Of a stretch of DNA of 8,282 nt, positions 1-7,154 are shown one piece after another. The DNA comes from Deltaproteobacteria bacterium (GTDB lineage: Bacteria; Desulfobacterota; Anaeroferrophillalia; Anaeroferrophillales; Tharpellaceae). The notes under the pieces were generated by a model. The model did no database searches. It saw only the letters and a program-made list of their open reading frames with translations, and had not been told where the DNA came from. A program made the position numbers and the translations under genes. Numbering within the stretch: position 1 is the first letter of the stretch; every line of letters starts with the position of its first letter. The stretch is taken from positions 1-8,282 of the forward strand of contig JAADEO010000004.1 of NCBI GenBank assembly GCA_013153415.1. The letters run 5' to 3'.

Positions 1-1
1 G

Positions 2-73
2 GCCGGCATCGAGTTCGCCCGCCGCGGCTGGAAAATCACCCAGAACGTGCTGCCCCTGGTCACCGGCCGCTAA
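2..73 (+). CDS. C-terminal fragment of an unidentified protein
   Basis: An open frame enters from the left edge and ends at TAA (71-73). Only the last 23 residues are present. They begin AGIEFARRGW and end LPLVTGR. The fragment is too short to assign to a family, and no domain or motif can be recognised. It counts as the end of a real gene because the stop is followed 19 bases later by a strong terminator-type hairpin, and the codons are GC-rich like those of the genes beyond. It converges on the minus-strand receptor gene and is probably a separate transcription unit with no demonstrated link to the cluster. Confidence 0.6.
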   Translation, partial: AGIEFARRGWKITQNVLPLVTGR

Positions 74-92
74 CCCCCCGACAAACAGCTTC

Positions 93-144
93 GCAAACGA
101 AAGAGCCGCTTTCCCGTTGATGAGAAAGCGGCTCTTTCGTTTGC
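93..144. terminator. Bidirectional intrinsic terminator between convergent genes
   Basis: Bases 93-113 are perfectly complementary to 124-144. This gives a 21-bp stem around a 10-base loop (114-123). The hairpin starts 19 bases after the stop of the plus-strand gene and lies 16 bases beyond the stop of the minus-strand receptor gene. The distal arm is T-rich on either strand (CTCTTTCGTTTG), because each arm has the A-rich/T-rich pattern expected of a two-way terminator, but no uninterrupted U-run follows the stem. The position and the perfect pairing make termination in both directions the most likely role. Confidence 0.8.
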
Positions 145-160
145 TCCGGACAGACAGGAA

Positions 161-2257
161 TCAGAACACGTACTTCAGCCCCACGGCGTAGGTGGTGCCG
201 GCGGCCGGATAGTAGTAGTTCTTGCCGTAACTGCGGTAGGCGTAACCGTCGTAATCCTCATCGAAGATATTGTCCACCGCGACGAAGGCTTCAAAGGAAT
301 CGTGGACCAGCCGCAACTTGCTGTTGACCAGGCTGTAGTCCTGGTAGCGATCCGTATTGGCCTTGTCCATTTCGTATTCATCCTGGTAGTAGTAGTTCAC
401 ATGCCAGAAAAGGCGATAGGCGGTTTTCTCCAGGAGCTTGAAATCGAGGTCGACATTGACCTTGTTGTCGGGCACCTTGGTCAGGGAGTTGCCTTTGACG
501 TTGACGACCTTTCTCCGGCCGACCTTGTAGAGGAGATCATCCGAATATTCACTGTCCATCCAGGAGTAGCCGACCCGGTATGTGAACCAGTCGCACGGCT
601 CGCCGGCCAGGGTCAGCTCGACCCCCTCGATCGTCACTTCACTGATATTCTGCTTTCCCATGTAGGTGCCGCTTTCATCGTAGGCGGTATCGAGCATGTC
701 GTCGATCACGAGATGGAAATAGCAAAGTTCGACATTGAGCCAGCGGGCCAGTCCATAACGGGTACCGACCTCGTACTGGGTGAAGGTCTCGGGTTTGAGG
801 GTGTAGGCGTTCTTGGCGGAATAGGAGCCGCTGGCGTAGTAATCGTAGAGATTGGGCGCCCGGTAGGCCTTGCTGTAGCCGGCATAGAGGCTGAGGTTGT
901 CGAGCGGCATGTAATTGAGGCTCAAACGCGGGTTCCACTCGTCGAAATCGGGCTTTTCGTCGTAATCATAGCGGCCGCCCTGGGAAAAATCGTAGTCGGC
1001 ATCATTGTCGAACTCGAAATAGTCGTAACGCAGTCCCAGAGTCAGGGTCAGGTTGTCTAACAGGCGTAGCTCGTCCTGAATGAAAAAGCCGATCTCGGTA
1101 CGGGAAAAATCACCCGATTTCTTGGGATCGGGCCGGGTATAGGGGGCTCCCGGCTCCTTTTTTTGGGCCCGGACGGTATCAAGATCGATACTGTCGTAAT
1201 CGCAGTCGAAACCCACCGACAGGGTATTGCCGCGACCGAATACCGGCTGTTTCCAGGAGAAAATCGAGCGGATGCCGTAGACATCCTCGTCCAGTTCCTC
1301 CTTGTAGGGAGTCCGGGTCGCCAGCTTGTAATTTTCGTAATCCTTGTCCCGGTTCTTGTAGTAGAGCGTGGTTTTGATATCGTAGAGCTCCTTGCTGACA
1401 TCGAGATTGAGACCGGTGATGATGTCGTTATTGTCGCTTTCACTGTAGTCCGGTGCCTGACGGGGATTTTCATCACGCTGGGCCTCGGTCAGTTTCTTGG
1501 CCAGCTCCCGTTCCTTGTCGACAAGATTGAAATAGAAGGAAAGGCGGGTCGCATCCGAGACGAACCAGCCGATCTCGCCGTTGGCGTAGTAGTTGTCGAT
1601 CGAAGTACGGTCGCGATAGCCGTCCTGCTCGCGCTTCTTGAGATTGAGATTGTAATCGAGGTCGCCCTTGGCCCCGTAAACCAGGGCCGAGTAGCGCTGG
1701 TCGTTGTGGGTGCCGCCGGCAGCGCTGACATTCCCCTCCAGCGGGCGGCTACCCCGTTTGGTGATGATGTTTATGACCCCGCGGGCCGAGTCGCCGCCGT
1801 ACAGAGCCGACATCGGTCCCTTGACGATCTCGACCCGGTCGATATTCTCGATCGGCAGGGCCTCGAAGTCGGTGTAACCGAATTTACCCATGTTGACCGG
1901 GATTCCGTTAAGCAACACCAGAGCTCCGCCGCTCATGCCGATATGGGTGCCGCGCAACGAGATCTTGGGTTCCAGGCCGGAAGCGTTGGTATAGTAGACC
2001 CCGGGAACCTTTTTCAGGGCGTCGGCGAGATTCTTGGCATCCATCTTCTCAAGATCGGACGCCTTGATCACGGCGATATTCGAAGCCGTCTCCATGACCT
2101 TGTTTTCAGTCCGGGTAGCGGTGACCACGACCTCGTCCATAAGCTGGGCCCGGTCTCCGACAACCGGCGTACCCCCCGGTTCCACGGCCGCGGCCGGCAG
2201 GCAGAAGAGCAATAGCAGCAGACCGGCGATCGTCAACCTGAGATAATTTCCACACAT
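161..2257 (-). CDS. TonB-dependent outer-membrane receptor (haem/corrinoid/siderophore type)
   Basis: This is a 698-residue outer-membrane gated channel that would import a scarce metal chelate using energy from the TonB-ExbB-ExbD complex. Residues 1-24 form a signal peptide with likely cleavage after PAAA. A TonB-box-like stretch, DEVVVTA, lies at 41-47. The plug domain spans about 54-168 and includes LRGTHIGMSGG, the VEIVKGPMSALYGGDSARGV region and INIITKRG. The remainder is a Tyr- and Asp-rich beta-barrel ending in the aromatic YVF typical of barrel assembly. YRAP at 465-468 and LKPE at 487-490 match the FRAP...NPNLKPE region shared by haem and B12 receptors, but no His lies between them, so the substrate cannot be read from the sequence. 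The start is set by AAGGAGG 8 bases upstream. It follows the CobN-like gene by 81 bases on the same strand, which suggests a functional link. The family call is firm and the substrate is inferred from context. Confidence 0.95.
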   Translation of the reverse strand: MCGNYLRLTIAGLLLLLFCLPAAAVEPGGTPVVGDRAQLMDEVVVTATRTENKVMETASNIAVIKASDLEKMDAKNLADALKKVPGVYYTNASGLEPKISLRGTHIGMSGGALVLLNGIPVNMGKFGYTDFEALPIENIDRVEIVKGPMSALYGGDSARGVINIITKRGSRPLEGNVSAAGGTHNDQRYSALVYGAKGDLDYNLNLKKREQDGYRDRTSIDNYYANGEIGWFVSDATRLSFYFNLVDKERELAKKLTEAQRDENPRQAPDYSESDNNDIITGLNLDVSKELYDIKTTLYYKNRDKDYENYKLATRTPYKEELDEDVYGIRSIFSWKQPVFGRGNTLSVGFDCDYDSIDLDTVRAQKKEPGAPYTRPDPKKSGDFSRTEIGFFIQDELRLLDNLTLTLGLRYDYFEFDNDADYDFSQGGRYDYDEKPDFDEWNPRLSLNYMPLDNLSLYAGYSKAYRAPNLYDYYASGSYSAKNAYTLKPETFTQYEVGTRYGLARWLNVELCYFHLVIDDMLDTAYDESGTYMGKQNISEVTIEGVELTLAGEPCDWFTYRVGYSWMDSEYSDDLLYKVGRRKVVNVKGNSLTKVPDNKVNVDLDFKLLEKTAYRLFWHVNYYYQDEYEMDKANTDRYQDYSLVNSKLRLVHDSFEAFVAVDNIFDEDYDGYAYRSYGKNYYYPAAGTTYAVGLKYVF

Positions 2258-2265
2258 GATTTTTT

Positions 2266-2272
2266 CCTCCTT
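2266..2272 (-). promoter_or_regulatory. Strong ribosome binding site of the receptor gene
   Basis: On the minus strand the sequence reads AAGGAGG, 8 bases before the ATG at 2257-2255. This near-perfect Shine-Dalgarno fixes the start that leaves an intact signal peptide. It also suggests the receptor is translated independently, and at a higher rate than the coupled genes upstream. Confidence 0.85.
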
Positions 2273-2293
2273 GTTTGATGTTTTTTAAAATTG

Positions 2294-2327
2294 TCGGGTA
2301 CTCGCGAAACGCTGAGCAGTCACCCGA
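2294..2327 (-). promoter_or_regulatory. Hairpin in the gap between the CobN-like gene and the receptor gene
   Basis: In the 81-base gap, TCGGGT on the minus strand (2327-2322) pairs with ACCCGA (2299-2294). The pairing can be extended inward by CTC/GAG and GCG/CGC around a TTT loop, with some unpaired bases. CAATTTTAAAAAAC follows the hairpin, a weak T-run before the receptor's ribosome site. It could be a partial terminator or attenuator, or an mRNA processing or stability element that lets receptor expression differ from that of the upstream genes. I see no convincing sigma-70 promoter, Fur box or known riboswitch in the gap. Confidence 0.35.
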
Positions 2328-2338
2328 TAATACGGCTC

Positions 2339-5300
2339 TCAACCGTTTCTCCGGCGCCGGGCGCCCCAGGCGGCCAGGGCGATGAACAGCAGCACCACGA
2401 CCCCGGCCAGCCACTCGACCCCGGACGAGGTCAGTTCAGTGCTCTCGTCACTATTTTTCAGCTCTTTCATCCTGTAACCTTCGACCTCCCGCTCTCCAGC
2501 CCGGCGACCGGCGTTTTTTTCGGCCGTCCGTTTTTCCGTTTTCCGTTCCGACTGCGGTCCGGCGGCCGCAAGCTCTGCCTGCAAAGCCCGGCGGTCGCTG
2601 ACCTGCTCGGCGAGACTCTTTTGCGCCGCCTGCTCGACCGCCAGCTTGAACTTTTCCACCATTTCCGGGTTCATGACCCCGGGCAATGAGATCAGTGAAA
2701 CCACCATCTGGTTGAGCAACGGGTTGTTGCAGGTGTGGTCACAACAGGCGACCCCCTTCTCGACCACACTGACGGCATAGCTGGCCGCCAGTTTTCGCCG
2801 GACCTCCTCCTTCGCATTCCAGTAGCCTTTGCGCACCGCTTCCAGCATCCGGGCGCTGAGCGACTGGAAGGCCCAGGGAGAGGACTGGCGGAAAAACCGA
2901 TCGAGTTCGAGACCGTATTTATCCTCGACGTAAACCTCGTAACTCTGCTGCCAGGCGCTGTCCGCCACGGCTTTCGGAGTGGTCACCTCCCAACCCCAGA
3001 GATACTCGACGAAATGGGCCATCTCCCGGGCCCCGGCGTAATCCTCCTTCTGCATCCGGCTGATCCACTCCGGGTTGAGGTAACGGCTGCGCATCTCCCG
3101 CCCCAGGGTCTTGGCCATCGCCTCAACCTCGAGACGACCGGGTTTCTGCTGCTGGGTGACCAGTACTTCCGGGCTTTTGCCGGTCTCGGCCCGCACCGCC
3201 AGGGCCAGGGCGCCCAGGTACTGGAACATGTCATCGTTATCGAGCAAACCATAGACATTGGAGGAGCGCGAATGGACCGCGACTTCGACCCCGGCGAGAT
3301 TGGCCTTGAGCGCTTTTTCAGCCGCGATCCCCCAGTTTCCGCGGCCGTAAGCGTAACCGACACGGTTGGCGTAAACCCCGGCGATCTCCTTTTCATCTTC
3401 CCAGAAACCGGAGGAACCGGCCATCTCGGCAACCCCGGTACCGTAAGCCCCGGGCGGAGCGGCGAAGATCCGCAATCGGCTCAGTTTCTCCGCTGCGGCC
3501 GGATCGAGACCGGCGGCCAGAAGCTTTCTCTTGAGCCGCCGGGTTCCCCTGGCGATCAGGTTCTCGATATCGGCCTGGCGCAGGGCGAGTTGGACGGCAT
3601 CGTCGATGAACTCGAGCTTGTCGGGAAAGAGATCCCGGTAGAGTCCCGAAGCGTTGACCATGACATCGACCCGGGGACGCCCGAGACGAGATCCGGGAAT
3701 CGCCTCGACCCCGAGGACCCGGCCGGTTTTACTCCATTTAGGCTTGATCCCCATCAGGTTAAGGATCGTGCACTCGTTGATCCCCTCGTTGCGCAGGGTC
3801 TCGGTGGCCCAGAGCACGACCGCGACCTTGGCGGGATAGCGCTGGTGCTTTTTCCGGTAGTCGGCAATGATCTTTGCCGCCGCCTGCCGACCCAGCTCCC
3901 AGGCTGCAGGTGTCGGGATCCGGGCCGGGTTGAAACCGTAGAAATTACGGCCCGTGGGCAAGGATTCGGGATTGCGCACCGGGTCGTTGCCGGGCCCGGG
4001 TTCGATCCGGCGGCCCTCGAGACCGGCCATCAGAGCCGCGATCTCTCCGGGTCCCGACTGCTTGATCCGGGCCATGGTCGTCAACTGGTCGGGACTCCGG
4101 TTCCACTTGACCACGGCCCGGCTCATGGCCTCGATCTCCCGGTCGGCGGGACTGCGGCCGAAACAGTGCAGGCCGTAAGGCATCAGGTTCTGGTTGATCT
4201 CTTCGAGATAGTGGCCGATCAGCCTGACCACGGCATCCCGGCGCTCCCCGGCCGCCGCCAGCTCATCCTTGAGATCGTTGACGATTCCGGTCCGACGCGC
4301 CAGTTTCATCAACGCTTTGAACTTCTCAGCTCCCGTGCGTCCGCCATCGGCCCGAGCCCGCTCGTATTCGTTGATCAGCTCCGCCATGCGGGCATACTCG
4401 GCGTAGAGATCGACCTCCTTGAGCATCGGTGTCAGGTGCGAGATCATCACCCCGCGGCCGCGGCGCTTGGCCTGGATGCCTTCGCCGACATCATCGACGA
4501 TGTAAGGATAGAGACTCGGGATATCACCGATCAGGACTTCGGGGGCGCAGGCCGGGGAAAGCCCGGCCTGCTTGCCCGGATTCCACTCGTAGGTGGCGTG
4601 CGTTCCCAGGTGGATCACGGCATCGGCCCGAAACCCGTGCTGCAGCCAGAGATAGACGGCCAGATACTGGTGGTGCGGGTAGATACTGGGATCGTGATAG
4701 AGCTTCATGGGATCGTCGCTCCAGCCCCGGGAAGGCTCGGGCAGCAGCACCAGGTTTCCCAGGGTCACGGCCGGAATGATGAAATCATCGCCATCGCGCA
4801 TGATTTCCGCATCTTCCGGCTCTCCCCACTGTTTACGGACCTGTTCCCGGAAAGTCGCCGGCAGCCGCGCGAACCATTCCCGGTAGCGGGCCACCGGCAA
4901 CCGGATAGTCCCGGAGGCGCGCAGCAGTTTTTCCAGTTCACCCGGGGCCCAGGAACCGATGTTGCGGGCCGAGGTCAGGATCAGCCGCTTGATTTCGGCT
5001 TCGGAAGGCGGCTCGCCGACCCGGTAGCCCCGGGCGGCGAGGGCCTCGATGATTTTTTCGATACTGGCGAAAACATTGAGATAGCTGGCCCCGACATTCT
5101 GCTTGCCCTGGCTGTGGTTATAGAACATCAGGGCGATTTTCTTGTCGCGATCGGGCTTGCGCTGCAACTTGATCCAGTTATGAAGCCGGGGCAGGAGACG
5201 ATCGATATTCTCGGGAATCGGAACATTGACATAATAGCTCTTGCCGTTTTCAGGATTGACCACCCGCTGCTTGGCCGCCAAAGGCGTCGGTTCGACCAGG

Positions 5301-6265
5301 CCGGAGATCTCCGGGGTCGCGATCGCCCAGGCCACCTCGCTGCCGGCGATCCCGACCGGACTGCGCCGCCAGGCTTCGCGAGACGAGGTGAACAGGGGAA
5401 TGGCGTTGATGACCGGGACCTGGAGTTTCCCGAGCCGCTCTCCCAACTCCGGAGTCAGGGCGGAATAGAATTTGAGCGAGAAGGCCAGCACCAGGTCGAC
5501 CCGGGAAACGCCGCGGTCGTCGAGCAGGTAACGGGCGATGCTCTCCTCGTCCCGGCCGAAGGCGGCGATGACATTGAAATTCTCCTCCTCGAGACGCTCG
5601 ATGATCCGGCGGATCGGCTTCTTCTGACCGGGGGGGAGGTAGGAGGAAAAGAAGAGGACTCCGATCGTGGGCCGGCCGGGATCGAACCCCGGCCGCTGCC
5701 GCCGCCAGTGGTCGAACTCGGCAAAACTTTCGAAGATCCGGTCGGCGGCGGGGTGGAAGATGCCGAGCTTAGGGGTCTTTTTGACTTCACCGTAACTGAT
5801 CGTCGGATCAAGATGCCGGGCGGCCACCAGACGCACCATGTTGGCGATATTCTCGCGGCTCAGATTACGGTAGTAGCCCGCCACCCGGTCATCGAAGATA
5901 AAACCCAGCCGCCGCAGGCGCTCATCATCGACCGAGCCCCTGAGCGCGTAGATTTTCTTGTTCCTGAGGTTGATATTCCCGATCAGATAGTTTTCCAGCT
6001 TGCGCCCCATGACATCGACGATGAGCACCTCGGCCCTATCGATCTCGGCCTTGAGCTTCTCATTGTCGGGATCGAGCCGGGCGGCGTTGACCGCCTTGAC
6101 ATCGATGGCCGGGTCGAGTTCCTTCAGGGCCTGGTCGACCAGGTAGGAGTTGTTGTCGAGAACCAGCAGCATGAGCCTCGAGGCCCGCACCGGGACCGCG
6201 AACAGCAGGACCAGGCAGACAACCACAAGCAGACGGCCCGACATCATTCTCATCGCCACTTTCAT
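2339..6265 (-). CDS. Exported, membrane-anchored CobN-family chelatase-like protein (HmuS-like)
   Basis: This 1308-residue protein belongs to the CobN/BchH large-subunit family, which inserts metals into tetrapyrroles (cobalt for CobN). Family motifs in order: GIFHPAADRIFES (168-180), RPTIGVLFFSSYL (198-210), MFYNHSQGKQNVGASYLNVF (380-399), HLGTHATYEWNPGK (552-565), YPYIVDDVGEGIQAKRRGRG (586-605), LPTGRNFYGFNP (769-780), ATETLRNEGINE (820-831), LGRPRVDVMVNASGLYRDLF (861-880), IFAAPPGAYGTG (933-944), LLDNDDMFQYLG (1007-1018) and NPEWISRM (1064-1071). Unlike cytoplasmic CobN, it has a signal peptide (1-28, cleavage after VRA), a charged linker (about 1236-1275), a C-terminal membrane helix (about 1284-1301) and an RRRRNG tail. 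This predicts a periplasmic domain anchored in the inner membrane. A Cys/His cluster, CCDHTC, lies at 1174-1179. The chosen ATG overlaps the upstream stop as ATGA; ATGs at codons 5, 7 and 8 are possible alternatives. By gene context it resembles HmuS of Bacteroidota haem loci. A role in haem iron removal is inferred; corrinoid metallation is the alternative. Confidence 0.93.
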   Translation of the reverse strand: MKVAMRMMSGRLLVVVCLVLLFAVPVRASRLMLLVLDNNSYLVDQALKELDPAIDVKAVNAARLDPDNEKLKAEIDRAEVLIVDVMGRKLENYLIGNINLRNKKIYALRGSVDDERLRRLGFIFDDRVAGYYRNLSRENIANMVRLVAARHLDPTISYGEVKKTPKLGIFHPAADRIFESFAEFDHWRRQRPGFDPGRPTIGVLFFSSYLPPGQKKPIRRIIERLEEENFNVIAAFGRDEESIARYLLDDRGVSRVDLVLAFSLKFYSALTPELGERLGKLQVPVINAIPLFTSSREAWRRSPVGIAGSEVAWAIATPEISGLVEPTPLAAKQRVVNPENGKSYYVNVPIPENIDRLLPRLHNWIKLQRKPDRDKKIALMFYNHSQGKQNVGASYLNVFASIEKIIEALAARGYRVGEPPSEAEIKRLILTSARNIGSWAPGELEKLLRASGTIRLPVARYREWFARLPATFREQVRKQWGEPEDAEIMRDGDDFIIPAVTLGNLVLLPEPSRGWSDDPMKLYHDPSIYPHHQYLAVYLWLQHGFRADAVIHLGTHATYEWNPGKQAGLSPACAPEVLIGDIPSLYPYIVDDVGEGIQAKRRGRGVMISHLTPMLKEVDLYAEYARMAELINEYERARADGGRTGAEKFKALMKLARRTGIVNDLKDELAAAGERRDAVVRLIGHYLEEINQNLMPYGLHCFGRSPADREIEAMSRAVVKWNRSPDQLTTMARIKQSGPGEIAALMAGLEGRRIEPGPGNDPVRNPESLPTGRNFYGFNPARIPTPAAWELGRQAAAKIIADYRKKHQRYPAKVAVVLWATETLRNEGINECTILNLMGIKPKWSKTGRVLGVEAIPGSRLGRPRVDVMVNASGLYRDLFPDKLEFIDDAVQLALRQADIENLIARGTRRLKRKLLAAGLDPAAAEKLSRLRIFAAPPGAYGTGVAEMAGSSGFWEDEKEIAGVYANRVGYAYGRGNWGIAAEKALKANLAGVEVAVHSRSSNVYGLLDNDDMFQYLGALALAVRAETGKSPEVLVTQQQKPGRLEVEAMAKTLGREMRSRYLNPEWISRMQKEDYAGAREMAHFVEYLWGWEVTTPKAVADSAWQQSYEVYVEDKYGLELDRFFRQSSPWAFQSLSARMLEAVRKGYWNAKEEVRRKLAASYAVSVVEKGVACCDHTCNNPLLNQMVVSLISLPGVMNPEMVEKFKLAVEQAAQKSLAEQVSDRRALQAELAAAGPQSERKTEKRTAEKNAGRRAGEREVEGYRMKELKNSDESTELTSSGVEWLAGVVVLLFIALAAWGARRRRNG

Positions 6266-6804
6266 CCCACCGCTACCGCGATTACGAAGACCGCCAGCCC
6301 CGCCAGGGCCCAGAGCCACTCCCGGCGCCGCCAGCGCAAACAGAAAAGTCCGGAGATCCCGTTGACCAGGATCAGCAGGGCGATAAGGTCGCTGATCACC
6401 ACCCAGGCCGGGGTGGTCATGTAGTTGACATGCAGCCATTTCATCAGGTGCCAGGGTTCGCGGGCGGTCTTGGAAACCCGCCTGACGGTACCGGCGGCCG
6501 GGTTGATGAGGTAGGAATCGTAACCGTGGCGGTCGTAGCGGAAATCGATGTTCTTCATGTCCCGGATCACGATCATCACCGGTCGGCGAGTTTCTCCGCA
6601 GGCGGCCTGGCACTGCTCGACAAAGGTACGCAGCAGCCCGGGATCGACCCGGCGACCGGATACCGGGACCTGCTTTTCGACCAGGAAATTATTGAAGTAC
6701 TTGCGGTGGTTGAGAAGAATGCCGGAAAAGGTGTAGAAAAGCAGAAACCCCACGACGATGAAACCGCTCAACCGGTGCAGGCTGCGCCACTGCTTGATCT
6801 TCAT
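6262..6804 (-). CDS. Small PepSY-associated transmembrane protein, possible haem-binding reductase
   Basis: This 180-residue inner-membrane protein has a first helix at about 11-32, a periplasmic region at 34-130 and two more helices at about 132-155 and 164-180. The WRSLHRLSGFIV start, the ILLNHRKYF end of helix one, the YLINPAAGTVRRVSK stretch and the WHLMKWLH segment before helix two are typical of PepSY-associated TM proteins. Members of that family, such as the siderophore reductase FoxB, bind haem through histidines at helix ends. H10, H33, H119 and H125 are placed suitably, with H33 and H119/H125 on the same predicted face. The likely role is electron transfer to a periplasmic substrate or to the CobN-like protein; this is inferred. 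ATGA overlaps link it to the genes on both sides, and AAGGAGGG lies 6 bases before its ATG. It is much shorter than the roughly 380-500-residue PepSY reductases, so a structural role is also possible. Confidence 0.82.
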   Translation of the reverse strand: MKIKQWRSLHRLSGFIVVGFLLFYTFSGILLNHRKYFNNFLVEKQVPVSGRRVDPGLLRTFVEQCQAACGETRRPVMIVIRDMKNIDFRYDRHGYDSYLINPAAGTVRRVSKTAREPWHLMKWLHVNYMTTPAWVVISDLIALLILVNGISGLFCLRWRRREWLWALAGLAVFVIAVAVG

Positions 6805-7154
6805 CTCGCTCCCTCCTTCTCAGGCACGTAGACCAGGCTCCCGTCTTCCAGCCGGTAGGCGACCCCGAGGCGCTGGCCCCGGCCCTTCGCCTTCTCCCGG
6901 GAAACCTTCATGGCCTTGATCCGGCGACCCTTTTTGACGATGATCTCCATCTCGCCCGAGGCGGTCCGCTTGGTAATGGTCAGCTCGCTGTTCTCCTTGA
7001 GCAGATCCTCCAGGTGGTAGGCGCCGAAAAGCGCCAAGAGCAGCCCGACGATGAACACCAGGCCGAGATCGAAAAGGTTGGCGACCCCGCTCATGGGATC
7101 GTTATCGGAAAAACCGCTGCCGCGGTCCTGAGTCCGGCGGAAATATCTCATCAT
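6801..7154 (-). CDS. DUF2149 family protein, ExbD/TolR-like stator subunit
   Basis: This 117-residue protein has a short cytoplasmic N-terminus (1-26), one membrane helix (about 27-47) and a periplasmic domain (about 50-117). The helix begins NLFDLGLVFIVGLLLALF, with an acidic residue (D29) near its cytoplasmic end. It sits where ExbD, TolR and MotB carry their essential proton-carrying Asp (compare PFIDVMLVLL in ExbD). The C-terminal RLGVAYRLEDGSLVYVPE (95-112) looks characteristic of DUF2149. It overlaps the ExbB-like gene by ATGA, as expected for an obligate partner. The likely job is to form a proton-driven motor with the ExbB-like protein; the family has no established function, so this is inferred. 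Two ATGs stand in tandem (7154 and 7151). GGGGAG at 7164-7159 is spaced 4 bases from the first and 7 from the second, so the protein may start at Met2. Confidence 0.85.
   Translation of the reverse strand: MMRYFRRTQDRGSGFSDNDPMSGVANLFDLGLVFIVGLLLALFGAYHLEDLLKENSELTITKRTASGEMEIIVKKGRRIKAMKVSREKAKGRGQRLGVAYRLEDGSLVYVPEKEGAR
6811..6818 (-). promoter_or_regulatory. Ribosome binding site of the PepSY-type gene
   Basis: AAGGAGGG on the minus strand lies inside the end of the DUF2149 coding region, 6 bases before the ATG at 6804-6802. It confirms that start, which overlaps the upstream TGA. It also shows that this gene can recruit ribosomes itself as well as through coupling. Confidence 0.8.

Noticed and set aside
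302..2215. Two long plus-strand open frames (302-1060 and 1163-2215) opposite the receptor gene
   Set aside because: They are low-complexity Ile/Val/Gly/Asp translations with no recognisable motif, explained by antisense reading of the well-supported receptor gene.
2258..2338. A cobalamin riboswitch or Fur box upstream of the receptor gene
   Set aside because: The 81-base gap is too short for a cobalamin riboswitch and shows no B12-box or recognisable Fur-type palindrome.
2339..6265. Magnesium chelatase subunit (BchH/ChlH) for the large gene
   Set aside because: The motif order and spacing fit CobN-like proteins better. No photosynthesis genes are visible, and the signal peptide with membrane anchor does not fit BchH.
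2735..6424. A 1229-codon open frame on the plus strand, antisense to the CobN-like gene
   Set aside because: It is a by-product of GC-rich codon use on the other strand. Its translation is Asp/Gly/Pro/Val-rich with no domains or signal peptide, while the minus-strand frame carries the entire CobN motif series.
6266..6613. A 116-residue N-terminal extension of the CobN-like frame up to 6613
   Set aside because: It would overlap most of the PepSY-type gene in another frame and would bury the signal peptide. The ATGA overlap at 6265 gives a consistent start.
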